A stretch of 64,000 nt of DNA from JAENVT01 sp963805445 (GTDB lineage: Bacteria > Actinomycetota > Acidimicrobiia > Acidimicrobiales > Ilumatobacteraceae). The DNA is taken from NCBI GenBank assembly GCA_963805445.1, contig CAWDUI010000012.1, positions 395,177-459,176 of the forward strand, read 5' to 3'. This document shows, one piece after another, positions 53,332 to 60,992 of the stretch. The stretch's first letter is position 1. Every line of letters starts with the position of its first letter. A program made the translations under genes and the position numbers. The notes under the pieces are model-generated. The model did not search any database, was not told where the DNA came from, and saw only the letters and a program-made list of their open reading frames with translations.

Positions 53332-53907
53332 GTGCTACCGACTGAGTCGTTGATCCTGATCGGTCCCGCTGGCTCGGGGAAGTCGACAGTCGGCCGGTTG
53401 CTCGCAACGGCTCTCGGGCGCCCCTTTGCTGACCTCGACGAAGTCGGCGAAGCCTTCTACGACGAAGTCGGTCAACCATTGAGCGCTTTCATCGCCGAGA
53501 TCGCTGATCGAGGATTCGTTGAGGCGCACCGATGGTGGCAGCCAGCTCGTGTTCATGCTGCAGGTCGAGTGCTCGCTGAGAATCCTGGTGCGGTGATTGC
53601 GTTCGGCGCAGGCCATTCGCACTACGAGGATCGCCACTTCTTCGAATCCCTTCGCGACCTCATGGACGACTCGTTGGTCGTGCTGTTGCTGCCCGATGCG
53701 AACCAAGACGTTGCGCTGGAGGCGCTGCGAGAGCGCTGCCTCGCGGACAAGGGACATGACTGGGTTCGGGATGGAACAGATCTTCTCGAGGTGTGGGTGG
53801 CAAGCGAACAGAACCGCGCTCTCGCCGATGTAGTCATCTACTCGACCAGGCAAGGACCAGCAGACGTCGCGCTGTCGATCGTCGGATGGCTGAATGATCG
53901 CTCGTAG
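53332..53907 (+). CDS. Shikimate-kinase-like P-loop kinase
   Basis: A 191-residue P-loop kinase. Walker A is GPAGSGKST (residues 11-19), and Phe-Ala-Asp-Leu-Asp-Glu follows as in shikimate or gluconate kinases. Pro-Gly-Ala-Val-Ile-Ala-Phe-Gly-Ala-Gly-His matches the region before the lid, and Leu-Arg-Glu-Arg-Cys resembles the lid itself. True shikimate-binding residues are not all evident, so it is more likely a specialised small-molecule or toxin-like kinase than AroK. GTG 53332 gives the usual N-terminus. Lies inside the element. The region 53908-54139 has no confident gene. Confidence 0.75.
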   Translation: MLPTESLILIGPAGSGKSTVGRLLATALGRPFADLDEVGEAFYDEVGQPLSAFIAEIADRGFVEAHRWWQPARVHAAGRVLAENPGAVIAFGAGHSHYEDRHFFESLRDLMDDSLVVLLLPDANQDVALEALRERCLADKGHDWVRDGTDLLEVWVASEQNRALADVVIYSTRQGPADVALSIVGWLNDRS

Positions 53908-54139
53908 CGCCTCTCCTCGATTGCTCGAGAACCGGGTAGCAATCCGGGCAGCTCAGCGGGATTGCACGTCACACGACCCGCAGAGCCCAACACGAATCGA
54001 CCGAACTGAATCCCCTCTTTGACCGGGGGGTCGGGTAGATATCCGGGAGGTGCGTCGCGGACAATTTCGATGTACACGAACCCGGGGTGCAGATGTGTGA
54101 GTGCGTTGATGGATAAACGAACGTGCGAAAATTGTGCGA

Positions 54140-54472
54140 ATGGCTGAGAACCGTCCCGGTCGGCCGCGCAAGTGGGCTTCCAACGCTGAGCGGATGCGCG
54201 CCTACCGTGCCGTCGAGCGAGATCGCCGTGAAGCTCTTCGCGGACAGCACGACATCTCGGAGATGGCTGAACGCGTCGTTACGGTCACGGCCGAGCGAGA
54301 TCGGCTGTGGCAACAGGTCGTGCGCCTCCAACAGCGCATCGCGCAACTCGAGAACGCGCTCGCCGGCCATCCGATGGATGCTGCTACTTCCACATCCGCT
54401 CCGGTTGCGCCCGTCGGATTGTCACGGGCCGAACGCCGACGGCTCGAACGCGAGCAACAGCGCCGCCGCTGA
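54140..54472 (+). CDS. AT-hook/coiled-coil hypothetical protein of the element
   Basis: A 110-residue basic protein. It begins with Arg-Pro-Gly-Arg-Pro-Arg-Lys-Trp, close to an AT-hook (Gly-Arg-Pro), then a charged helix, then a coiled coil (Val-Thr-Ala-Glu-Arg-Asp-Arg-Leu-Trp-Gln-Gln-Val-Val-Arg-Leu-Gln-Gln). The C-terminus is another Arg/Glu helix. The build suggests a DNA-binding protein, as often found beside excisionase and integrase genes. ATG 54140; GTG 54134 is alternative. It precedes the excisionase-like gene on the same strand. Confidence 0.65.
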   Translation: MAENRPGRPRKWASNAERMRAYRAVERDRREALRGQHDISEMAERVVTVTAERDRLWQQVVRLQQRIAQLENALAGHPMDAATSTSAPVAPVGLSRAERRRLEREQQRRR

Positions 54473-54601
54473 CGGACCGCTTGCGGCCGCGCCGCACGGA
54501 TCCCCGGACCCGGCCGGGCAGTTCGGTTCACGTCGGCAGCGTCGATCCGGGTAGTGATCCGGGTGGTGATCCGTGACGTCACAGCCTCACGCTCAATCCC
54601 C

Positions 54602-54841
54602 ATGACTACCGATATCGCCCCAACATCAACCGCGACCGTCCACGAGTTGCCTGTCCTTCTCACGATCGAGGATGTTGCCGCGCATCTGGGCGTGACCGTT
54701 CGGCACGTCCGACGGCTCGTCGCTGAAAGACGAATCCCGTTCATCAAGTGGGGCCACCTTCTGCGGTTTGATCCACGTCAGATCGCCGAGTGGCTGGCGT
54801 CGCGGCGAGTGCCCGCCACGAACCGACCACCTGCCTCCTGA
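54602..54841 (+). CDS. Excisionase-family DNA-binding protein
   Basis: A 79-residue MerR-like winged-helix protein of the excisionase type: Leu-Leu-Thr-Ile-Glu-Asp-Val-Ala-Ala-His-Leu-Gly-Val-Thr-Val-Arg-His-Val-Arg-Arg, then Arg-Arg-Ile-Pro-Phe-Ile-Lys-Trp-Gly, and Phe-Asp-Pro-Arg-Gln-Ile-Ala-Glu-Trp-Leu. It probably directs the integrase toward excision of the element. ATG 54602 is taken; GTG 54554 is in frame but adds an unlikely tail. Located 1 kb from the integrase on the opposite strand. Confidence 0.85.
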   Translation: MTTDIAPTSTATVHELPVLLTIEDVAAHLGVTVRHVRRLVAERRIPFIKWGHLLRFDPRQIAEWLASRRVPATNRPPAS

Positions 54842-54874
54842 CACGAACCGTTGGCGACGGTCTTCGACTGCGGC

Positions 54875-55504
54875 CTAGGAGGACCGAAGTTCGGCCTCCC
54901 ATGCTGAGAATGTCGCTAGGAGCCGCGCATAGGCATCATCGGACAGCGATGGGAACTCATCGGCACGGTCATATGTCGGTAGGACACGGAACGCGTCGGC
55001 CAGGACGTCAGGCGAAAATCCTCCGTCCTTGGCCGCTGCCAAGCGGAGCATCTCCTCTCGCGAGAAATGCTCCAGCAACGCGGAGACGTCTACGAAGTCA
55101 CGCGACGCTGCGCGAGCGAAGAGCGCGAGCAGCTTGTCACCGGCTAGATCGGCGAGACTGCGCACCGGACCCACGCTCGTGAGCACTGCCGCGTTGGTCG
55201 CCGGATCGAAGCCAAGGTCCACCTGTGTGCGCTCGGATCCATCGACGACGACCAGCTTCGCAAAGCCATTCGCCATCACCACGACGTCAACATCGAATCC
55301 TGCGGCCGTGAGCGCAGCGATCGCCGCAGGAGCGAGATCGTCAACGGCCGCAACCGATGGACCGAAACAATCGATGTCGTTCGTGCCGCGATCGGTGACC
55401 TCGTGGACGAGCAAAGCCGCCCCGCCAGCGAGCGCGAAACCCGCCGCCTCGGGTAGTTGCAAGATGATGGTGGCGCAGCGACGTTGAAGGTCAGACAGCG
55501 GCAT
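54875..55504 (-). CDS. AbiEii/AbiGii-type nucleotidyltransferase toxin
   Basis: A 209-residue nucleotidyltransferase-fold protein of the AbiEii/AbiGii toxin family (DUF1814). The active-site block is Phe-Ala-Leu-Ala-Gly-Gly-Ala-Ala-Leu-Leu-Val-His...Arg-Gly-Thr-Asn-Asp-Ile-Asp-Cys-Phe, with Gly-Gly and the Asp-x-Asp pair. Later Leu-Ala-Gly-Asp-Lys-Leu-Leu-Ala-Leu carries the family's Lys. The family blocks growth, for instance by modifying tRNA, and gives abortive infection. ATG 55504 overlaps the upstream gene by 14 bases, so the pair is coupled. Confidence 0.85.
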   Translation of the reverse strand: MPLSDLQRRCATIILQLPEAAGFALAGGAALLVHEVTDRGTNDIDCFGPSVAAVDDLAPAAIAALTAAGFDVDVVVMANGFAKLVVVDGSERTQVDLGFDPATNAAVLTSVGPVRSLADLAGDKLLALFARAASRDFVDVSALLEHFSREEMLRLAAAKDGGFSPDVLADAFRVLPTYDRADEFPSLSDDAYARLLATFSAWEAELRSS

Positions 55505-55826
55505 ATCGGTGCGCCTGCACCCAGCCATCCCAGGCTTCGTGCACAGCCTGAGAGAGCCAGAGCTCGTCCCACACGGTCAGCAATAGGTCTCGGTTGACGA
55601 AGGCAACAACATCCGCAGTCGCGCCCTCGGTGAGCACGATCTGATACATCGACCTCAGACGTGCACGCTTCGACAGATCGAATCGATTGTTGTCGTCGCT
55701 CCAGTAGAGGTGGAACGGGAGCTCGACAACTCCCCCGGTCGGACCTGACGTCGCCTCCCAGTGCGCGGGAGGCTCACTCGATCGCCATCGGCTCGTCGGC
55801 CGCGGATCGCGTGTTGCTGAGGTCAT
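55491..55826 (-). CDS. Antitoxin-like partner of the AbiEii-type toxin
   Basis: A 111-residue protein coupled to the nucleotidyltransferase gene. The N-terminal Asp-Pro-Arg-Pro-Thr-Ser-Arg-Trp-Arg tail is followed by Phe-Asp-Leu-Ser-Lys-Arg-Ala-Arg-Leu-Arg-Ser-Met-Tyr-Gln-Ile-Val-Leu-Thr-Glu-Gly and Trp-Asp-Glu-Leu-Trp-Leu. I recall this helical pattern from small genes that precede AbiEii-like toxins in actinobacteria. A second copy of its first ~15 codons and leader lies at 44785-44870. Antitoxin role is inferred from position. Confidence 0.65.
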   Translation of the reverse strand: MTSATRDPRPTSRWRSSEPPAHWEATSGPTGGVVELPFHLYWSDDNNRFDLSKRARLRSMYQIVLTEGATADVVAFVNRDLLLTVWDELWLSQAVHEAWDGWVQAHRYAAV

Positions 55827-55881
55827 CGACAAAACGCTACCCCACGAGCTTCCGAGAACGCATCGGTACGGTGTCGGGAGA

Positions 55882-57003
55882 TCAACGGGCGCCGAAGTCG
55901 CCCGTCACGACAACTCGCGCGCGGCGCGCCGTGGCTTCATCGAACGAGCGACCGAACGCCTCGGCGATCGCCTCGTCCAGCTCGGGGAACAGGTGGCCAT
56001 AACGGTCGAGTGTCACGTTGATCGACGAGTGACCCATCCTTGACTGGATCGCCTTCGGGTGAGCGCCGGCCGCAATGGCGAGCGCCACACTCGTGTGTCG
56101 GAGGTCGTGGAAACGGCATGACACTCCGGCCGCTACCTGTGCCTTGGAGAAGTGATGCGTCAGGAAGCTCGAGGCCGACAGCGGATTGCCCGCGGCGTTG
56201 GCGAACACCAAGGCATCTGGACCCGGCTGCGCGAACGACTCGAGGTGGGCAGCCAAGATCGAGGCGGTGAATGGCGAGATGGTGATCGAGCGCACACTGG
56301 CTGCTGTCTTCGGCTCCTTCCGGAGGAACGACCGGTCCTCGAGCTGAACCAGCTGCTCGGTCACTCGGATCTTCCGATTCTTGAGGTCGACCTTGCCGCG
56401 CCGCAGCCCCACCAATTCGCTCCAACGCATGCCAGTATCGACGGCGACGTAGATCAGTGCCCGGTATCGCTCGTTGTGGGCTTCGACGAGTCGGATCACC
56501 TGGTCCCAATCGAGGAACGTCATCTCCCGCTTCGGGACACGCGGTGGGTCGACGCGCTCGCACGGGTTGGTCAGGATCTTCTGCTTCTGAACCGCGACCT
56601 GCAGCATGCGGCGAAGCGTTCGGTAGTGACGGTGGACCGACGACGGGGCGATGCCCGCGGCGATCTCGTCGTTCAACCAGTTCTCGATCTCGTCGGCCGG
56701 CAACTGGCCCAGTCGATATGCACCGAATCGCGGCAACACGTACTTGTCGAGGTCACGGCGATAGGTCTCCTGCGTCGTCGGCGAGAGTCGTCGGCACAGC
56801 GACAGGAACTCCTCCGCCCATGCCGCGAGCGGGGTGTCCGCATTGCGGGGATCGACCCACTGGCCGCGAACTTTGTCGGCGTCGATCTGGCGCAAGAACC
56901 TCTCGGCGTCGGCCTTGCGTGCGAAGGTGCGCGATTGGATCTTTCCGAGCGGGTCCGAGAAGCGAGCTCGGTACTTGTTGCGTTGCTTCTCGATGTGAGC
57001 CAC
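55882..57003 (-). CDS. Tyrosine-type site-specific integrase
   Basis: A 373-residue phage-type integrase: N-terminal AP2-like arm-binding domain (residues 1-55), SAM-like core-binding domain (~58-145) and catalytic domain. Catalytic residues are Arg193 (Thr-Gly-Met-Arg-Trp-Ser-Glu-Leu), Lys232, His299 and Arg302 (Phe-His-Asp-Leu-Arg-His), His325 (Gly-His-Ser-Ser) and Tyr335 (Leu-Asp-Arg-Tyr-Gly-His-Leu). All are present, so it should be active. It lies ~150 bases from the tRNA-Cys attachment repeat and would insert and remove the element there. Confidence 0.95.
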   Translation of the reverse strand: MAHIEKQRNKYRARFSDPLGKIQSRTFARKADAERFLRQIDADKVRGQWVDPRNADTPLAAWAEEFLSLCRRLSPTTQETYRRDLDKYVLPRFGAYRLGQLPADEIENWLNDEIAAGIAPSSVHRHYRTLRRMLQVAVQKQKILTNPCERVDPPRVPKREMTFLDWDQVIRLVEAHNERYRALIYVAVDTGMRWSELVGLRRGKVDLKNRKIRVTEQLVQLEDRSFLRKEPKTAASVRSITISPFTASILAAHLESFAQPGPDALVFANAAGNPLSASSFLTHHFSKAQVAAGVSCRFHDLRHTSVALAIAAGAHPKAIQSRMGHSSINVTLDRYGHLFPELDEAIAEAFGRSFDEATARRARVVVTGDFGAR

Positions 57004-57024
57004 TCGGTGCCTCCAATGCCGTGC

Positions 57025-57107
57025 GAGGGGTGAGCGAGGGGTGGGACTAGCGCGAAATAATGGTTATCAGACGTTCTTGACGGTCACTCGCGGTCACTGC
57101 CGGTCAC
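57025..57107. promoter_or_regulatory. Right-end candidate integrase arm sites
   Basis: GAGGGGTGAGCGAGG (57025-57039) matches the left-end copy exactly. CGGTCAC occurs three times head-to-tail at 57081, 57091 and 57101 between the integrase start and the att repeat. These are candidate arm-type binding sites and probably overlap the integrase promoter. Confidence 0.45.
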
Positions 57108-57136
57108 AACGAAAAGAACCTCTGACCTGGCACAAT

Positions 57137-57197
57137 ACCACGTCAGAGGTTGAGAGGCGACGATGGGAATCGAACCCATGTACAGGGCTTTGCAGGC
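57137..57197. repeat. Proximal att repeat within tRNA-Cys
   Basis: The 61-bp repeat shared with 45549-45609. It includes the tRNA-Cys 3' half and 18 bases downstream of the tRNA. Integration here keeps the tRNA intact. Confidence 0.92.
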
Positions 57198-57226
57198 CCT
57201 TGCCTGAACCACTCGGCCACGTCGCC
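57155..57226 (-). tRNA. tRNA-Cys (anticodon GCA)
   Basis: A full cloverleaf reads on the minus strand: acceptor GGCGACG pairing with CGTCGCC, D-arm GCC/GGC, anticodon stem AGGGC/GCCCT with loop CTGCAAA (anticodon GCA), T-arm ATGGG-TTCGATT-CCCAT. The discriminator base is U, as expected for tRNA-Cys. CCA is not encoded. This is the integration site of the element to its left. Confidence 0.97.
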
Positions 57227-57267
57227 GTGCCAGGGGCCACGTGTGCCGCGACCCAGGACAAGACCAC

Positions 57268-57639
57268 TCACGATACCGCCTTGGCCTCGGCAGCCACGAG
57301 AATTCGGAACGCGGTGTAGCCCAACTCGGGATCATCGAGGATCCGCCGGGCCTCGTTCTTCGGATCATTGAGGACGGCCACAGCCCGAAGTCGTTGAAGA
57401 TCCTTGGCGGTCATGTGAGTCCGCACGTCTCGCGGGTCGGTGACGATCGAACAGAGGAAGGCGACATCGCGTAGGTGGCGTTTGGCATGCGGATCGTTGT
57501 GAACCGCTGCGGCCTTGATCACGATTGCTCCGAGCAGGCTTGGTCTCGGCACGCGGACAACGCGATCACCGTGACGAATTGGAACCTGTTCGGCCCACTG
57601 CAACGCCTGAGTTCCGCCGCGCACTTCGATGGTCGTCAC
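57268..57639 (-). pseudogene. C-terminal remnant of an AbiEii-like nucleotidyltransferase
   Basis: The 123 codons match the C-terminal half of actinobacterial nucleotidyltransferase-like proteins (Gly-Gly-Thr-Gln-Ala-Leu, then Val-Pro-Arg-Pro-Ser-Leu-Leu-Gly-Ala-Ile-Val-Ile-Lys-Ala-Ala-Ala and Arg-His-Leu-Arg-Asp-Val-Ala-Phe-Leu). The N-terminal catalytic Asp-x-Asp part is missing, and the upstream DNA (57640-57890) only has a stray 18-codon frame. It is likely a truncated gene on the chromosomal side of the tRNA. Confidence 0.6.
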
Positions 57640-57733
57640 AGCGCCCGTTGTGCGCAGGTCAGACCGGCCACCGAGTCGATCGGGACCGACATGGGCACTC
57701 CTAGCGCGACAACGCGTGATAAGTGTATCTGGA

Positions 57734-57763
57734 CAGAACTAGCGCGTTGACGCGCCAGTTCTG
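57734..57763. repeat. Imperfect palindrome upstream of the second CMD-like gene
   Basis: CAGAACTAGCGCG and CGCGCCAGTTCTG form 13-bp inverted arms with one mismatch around TTGA. It sits in the 250-base gap between the remnant at 57268-57639 and the gene at 57892. It may be an operator or a transcript hairpin; nothing else is seen in the gap. Confidence 0.5.
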
Positions 57764-57891
57764 ACCCACAACCGTCCCCGGCGCGCGCAGGTCCTAGTGA
57801 AGGGTCGTCCGATGAGAGCAGTCTGGCGACGTCGGTGTAGACCGTCTTGTTGTGCTCGCGGCGAACTCGATCCCGGTCGACGGCGTTCTGA

Positions 57892-58485
57892 ATGGCTGAC
57901 GCCGATCCAACCCGTGGACGGCTTTCGCCCCGAGGTCCAGCTCGACTCGACGAGTCGGCCCGGGCCGTGTACGACCGGATCATCGCTAGCAGGTCTCAGG
58001 GGCGCGTCTCACCTTTCGCGCTCGTCGACGCCGACGGTGCACTCGTCGGACCGTTCAATGCGATGGTCTGTGCGCCGCACGTCGGTGGACCACTGGCCGA
58101 CTTGGGAGCGGCGCTGCGATATCGAGGTCATCTCCCGGACCGAGCTCGGGAGCTGTCGATCCTCACGGTGGCGGCGAAGCGAAACAGTGACTTCGAATGG
58201 CAGAGCCACTACCGAATTGCGACGAACCTCGGGATTGCCGACGACATCCTTGCTGCCATTCACGGCGGTGCAGATCCGTTGACCTTGACGGATCCGATCG
58301 AGCGCGCCGTCGTCGCCGGTGCTGCCAGCCTGCTCGACGGCAGCGAGCTGGACGACGTCGAGTACGCCGAACTGGTCGAGCTCATCGGCGAGGACGGCTT
58401 GATCGAACTGCTTGTGCTGGTCGGCTATTACGAATTGCTCGCCCGCCTGCTGAGCGTGCTCAGAGTGCCGGCGTCAACAGACTGA
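57892..58485 (+). CDS. Carboxymuconolactone-decarboxylase (AhpD-like) family protein, copy 2
   Basis: A 197-residue protein of the same length as, and about three-quarters identical by eye to, the one at 20763-21356. The shared core is Gly-Ala-Ala-Leu-Arg-Tyr-Arg-Gly-His-Leu-Pro-Asp-Arg-Ala-Arg-Glu-Leu-Ser-Ile-Leu, and Phe-Glu-Trp-Gln-Ser-His keeps the His. It lacks the redox cysteine pair. The near-identical C-termini (Leu-Arg-Val-Pro-...-Thr-Asp) point to a duplication. ATG 57892. Role unknown. Confidence 0.86.
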   Translation: MADADPTRGRLSPRGPARLDESARAVYDRIIASRSQGRVSPFALVDADGALVGPFNAMVCAPHVGGPLADLGAALRYRGHLPDRARELSILTVAAKRNSDFEWQSHYRIATNLGIADDILAAIHGGADPLTLTDPIERAVVAGAASLLDGSELDDVEYAELVELIGEDGLIELLVLVGYYELLARLLSVLRVPASTD

Positions 58486-58614
58486 CCGCGCAACCGCTTC
58501 CGACGGGCGGGGCGGCACCTTGGCTCGCCTCGGTTTCACCCGTAACGAGGCCCACGCCAGGGGTGTTCGGAGGGTTGACGTTGCCAGCGCCACAATCGGG
58601 TCTAGCCTGATGCC

Positions 58615-58833
58615 ATGTTCTCGATGCTCGAAGGCCCCGACATCATCGTGGTTCTTGTTGTGGTGCTCGTACTGTTCGGTGGATCGCAGCTTCCCAAGCT
58701 GGCCAGAAACCTTGGCCAGGCGCAGAAGGAGTTCCAGAAGGGTCTGGCCGACGGCAACAAGGACAAGGACAAGCCTTCACCTTCTGCTGACAAGCCCGCC
58801 ACCAACCCTCCAGAAGAGTCGCAAGCACCCTGA
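58615..58833 (+). CDS. tatA: TatA/E-family twin-arginine translocase subunit
   Basis: A 72-residue protein with the TatA layout: a short N-terminal hydrophobic helix (Ile-Ile-Val-Val-Leu-Val-Val-Val-Leu-Val-Leu-Phe-Gly-Gly), the hinge Phe-Gly-Gly-Ser-Gln-Leu-Pro-Lys-Leu-Ala-Arg, an amphipathic helix and a charged, Pro-rich tail. It would form the pore-lining component for export of folded proteins. No tatB or tatC gene is adjacent. Confidence 0.92.
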   Translation: MFSMLEGPDIIVVLVVVLVLFGGSQLPKLARNLGQAQKEFQKGLADGNKDKDKPSPSADKPATNPPEESQAP

Positions 58834-58962
58834 CGGCCGCGGATCATGCTGTCGGGCGTTGGTGACTGCCGACGCTGTGATCCTCGATGTCACCGCCACC
58901 GACCCGACTGCGAGCGCCGCCATCCCGACCTGAGAGTTGTCGCGGTGGCTGTCCGAGCGTCG

Positions 58963-59454
58963 CTAGAGCATCGGGCGGCGAGTCGATGAGATCACACCGG
59001 TGTCGAAGCCGGCCAGGTGAAGACCTCCGCAGAACCGGGCGTGCTCGATCTTGAGGCACCGGTTCATCACTGCTGTGCGTCCGGCGTTGGTGACGATCTC
59101 GACGGCCTCGGCGGAGTACAGCCCGAGTTGCGCCCAGAACGTACGCGTGCCCGGGATGGCGATGAACTCCTCGGCGACAACGGGTAGTTGATCAACTCGA
59201 CGAAAGACATCGACCAGATCCGGCACGCCGGGCAACTGGGCGAGCGACGGGTAGACGGGGCGGCCGAGGATCTCGCCGCCTTTCGGGTTGACGAACCAGA
59301 CGTTCTCGAACGAGCAGCTCGACGACAACAGGTAGGTAGCCACGAAATAGCTGGCGCGGCCGGGGTCGGCCGACATCCCCACGATCGCCACGGACTTGGC
59401 GTTGCTGATGATCTCCAGCCGCTCGGCTGCCGTCGGGTTGTGCCACGCGCTCAT
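58963..59454 (-). CDS. CoA-binding domain protein (YccU-like)
   Basis: A 163-residue Rossmann-fold protein of the CoA_binding_2 family. It shows Lys-Ser-Val-Ala-Ile-Val-Gly-Met-Ser-Ala-Asp-Pro-Gly-Arg-Ala-Ser at the start, then Val-Asn-Pro-Lys-Gly-Gly-Glu-Ile-Leu-Gly and Val-Asp-Val-Phe-Arg-Arg. The terminal Asn-Arg-Cys-Leu-Lys-Ile-Glu-His matches the family's Cys-Leu-x-x-Glu-His end. Its ATG overlaps the metY stop (ATGA), an arrangement often seen for O-acetylhomoserine sulfhydrylase with this protein. Exact role unknown. Confidence 0.9.
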   Translation of the reverse strand: MSAWHNPTAAERLEIISNAKSVAIVGMSADPGRASYFVATYLLSSSCSFENVWFVNPKGGEILGRPVYPSLAQLPGVPDLVDVFRRVDQLPVVAEEFIAIPGTRTFWAQLGLYSAEAVEIVTNAGRTAVMNRCLKIEHARFCGGLHLAGFDTGVISSTRRPML

Positions 59455-60749
59455 CAATCGACCTTCGCTGCCTTCTGAAGAGCCTGTTCGATGTCCCAGA
59501 TGATGTCGTCGGCATCTTCGATTCCCACCGAGATGCGGATGAGGTCGGGCGTGACACCGCCCGCCTCGAGGGCTGCATCGGAGAGCTGGCGATGCGTAGT
59601 GCTCGCCGGATGGATGACAAGCGTGCGTGTGTCGCCGATGTTGGCGAGGTGGCTGCACATCTCCAGCGCCTCGATGAAGGCGCGCCCGGCGGATCGACCA
59701 CCTTTCACTCCGAAGGAGAACACCGCGCCGGGGCCGAGCGGCAGATAGCGCGCCGCGCGTTCGTGATGGGGGTGATCTCCAAGACCTGCCCAACGTACCC
59801 ACGAAACGCCGGCATTCCGGCACAACGCGTCGGCGACCCTCCGGGCGTTGGCAAGATGGGCGTCCATCCGCTGCGGCAACGTCTCGACGCCTTGCAGCAG
59901 GAGAAAAGCGTTGAACGGCGACAGCGTTGGACCCACGTCGCGAAGTTGCTCGGCGCGCAGCCGAGTACAAAAGGCGAACTCGCCGAAGTTGTCCCACCAC
60001 GTGAGGTTGCCGTACGAAGGCACTTGCTCGGTCATGCGGGGGAAGTTTCCGTTGCCCCAATCGAACCGCCCTGATTCGACCACGACCCCGCCGAGCGAGG
60101 TCCCGTGGCCCCCGAGGAACTTCGTCGCCGAGTGCACCACGATGTCAGCACCCCAGTCCAGCGGCCGGCACAGGTACGGGGTCGCCACCGTCGAGTCGAC
60201 CACCAGCGGGATCTTGCTGTCGTGGGCAACCTCGGCCAGGCCTTCGAGATCCGCAACAGCGCCCGACGGGTTGGCGACGACCTCGGTGTAGATCAACTTC
60301 GAGCGCGGTTGCAGTGCAGTGGCAAAATCGGCGGGTTGATCACCGGCGACGAACGTGGTGGTGATCCCGAAGCGAGCAAGCGTGCCCTCGAGGAGTGTCC
60401 GCGTGCCGCCGTACAGGTGCGCCGATGCAACGACGTGGTCGCCCGCCTCGCACAGCGCGGCAATGGTCAGGAACTCGGCCGACTGGCCGCTCGCAGTGGC
60501 GACTGCTCCGATGCCACCTTCCAGGCTGGCCAGTCGCTCCTCGAACGCGGCCACCGTGGGGTTGCTGATTCGGCTGTAGATGTTGCCGAACTTCTGCAGC
60601 GCGAAGAGATCAGCCGCATCGGCAGTGTCTTCGAAGACGAAGCTCGTCGTCTGGAAGATCGGAACAGCGCGGGCGCCGGTGACCGGCTCGGGTCTGGCTC
60701 CGGCGTGAACGGCACACGTGCGAAACCCCCACTCGTGATCGGCTCCCAT
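59454..60749 (-). CDS. metY: O-acetylhomoserine sulfhydrylase (MetY)
   Basis: A 431-residue PLP enzyme of the Cys/Met metabolism family, which makes homocysteine from O-acetylhomoserine and sulfide. The PLP lysine is in His-Ser-Ala-Thr-Lys-Phe-Leu-Gly-Gly-His-Gly. N-terminal marks include Thr-Thr-Ser-Phe-Val-Phe and Tyr-Ser-Arg-Ile-Ser-Asn-Pro-Thr, and the C-terminal Arg-Ile-Ser-Val-Gly-Ile-Glu is intact. ATG 60749 is chosen from homology onset; the frame extends to 60800. It is coupled to the CoA-binding gene. I saw no SAM riboswitch in the intergenic region. Confidence 0.93.
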   Translation of the reverse strand: MGADHEWGFRTCAVHAGARPEPVTGARAVPIFQTTSFVFEDTADAADLFALQKFGNIYSRISNPTVAAFEERLASLEGGIGAVATASGQSAEFLTIAALCEAGDHVVASAHLYGGTRTLLEGTLARFGITTTFVAGDQPADFATALQPRSKLIYTEVVANPSGAVADLEGLAEVAHDSKIPLVVDSTVATPYLCRPLDWGADIVVHSATKFLGGHGTSLGGVVVESGRFDWGNGNFPRMTEQVPSYGNLTWWDNFGEFAFCTRLRAEQLRDVGPTLSPFNAFLLLQGVETLPQRMDAHLANARRVADALCRNAGVSWVRWAGLGDHPHHERAARYLPLGPGAVFSFGVKGGRSAGRAFIEALEMCSHLANIGDTRTLVIHPASTTHRQLSDAALEAGGVTPDLIRISVGIEDADDIIWDIEQALQKAAKVD

Positions 60750-60992
60750 CGAGGCGAGGCTACCAACCACCGGATTTCGCGCCAGCGCGTTCCCTGTCAA
60801 CCTCGGGTCGACGATCTGGGCGCCACACGCGGTTCACCGACCGCGAACATCGTCGATTCTTGGCGCCCAGATCGGTGCCGGTTGGGGGCAGCTGAGCCGC
60901 TGGCGCGGTTGTTGTTGACACGGTGATGTTCGTTTGGCAGGCTGCGTTTTGCAAGTCAGTCGCAATACGGACGAGGCGATCGAGGAGGCCGC

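Larger units (their letters stand above)
45549..57197. mobile_element. Integrative element in tRNA-Cys
   Basis: An 11.6-kb element bounded by 61-bp direct repeats (45549-45609 and 57137-57197; one mismatch). The right copy is the 3' half of an intact tRNA-Cys plus flank; the left copy is the same tRNA end without its 5' half. A tyrosine integrase (55882-57003) and an excisionase-like gene (54602) sit next to the tRNA, as in genomic islands and integrated plasmids. Cargo: a run of small genes separated by a recurrent motif, a HEPN-motif protein, a kinase, and an AbiEii-type toxin-antitoxin pair. No conjugation or replication genes are visible, so it is a minimal or decayed element. Confidence 0.9.

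Noticed and set aside
53838..54077. Minus-strand 79-codon open frame (Met-Tyr-Ile-Glu-Ile-Val-Arg-Asp)
   Set aside because: Its composition is partly protein-like, but it overlaps the kinase gene by 70 bases antisense and has no ribosome site.
57084..57368. Open frame across tRNA-Cys on the minus strand
   Set aside because: It is an artefact of translating the tRNA; the same frame appears over the truncated tRNA copy at 45549.
60750..60992. Possible cobalamin, NiCo or SAM riboswitch upstream of cbiM or metY
   Set aside because: I searched by eye for a B12-box or SAM-type core and found none; only a -35 TTGACA and GC-rich hairpins are present.
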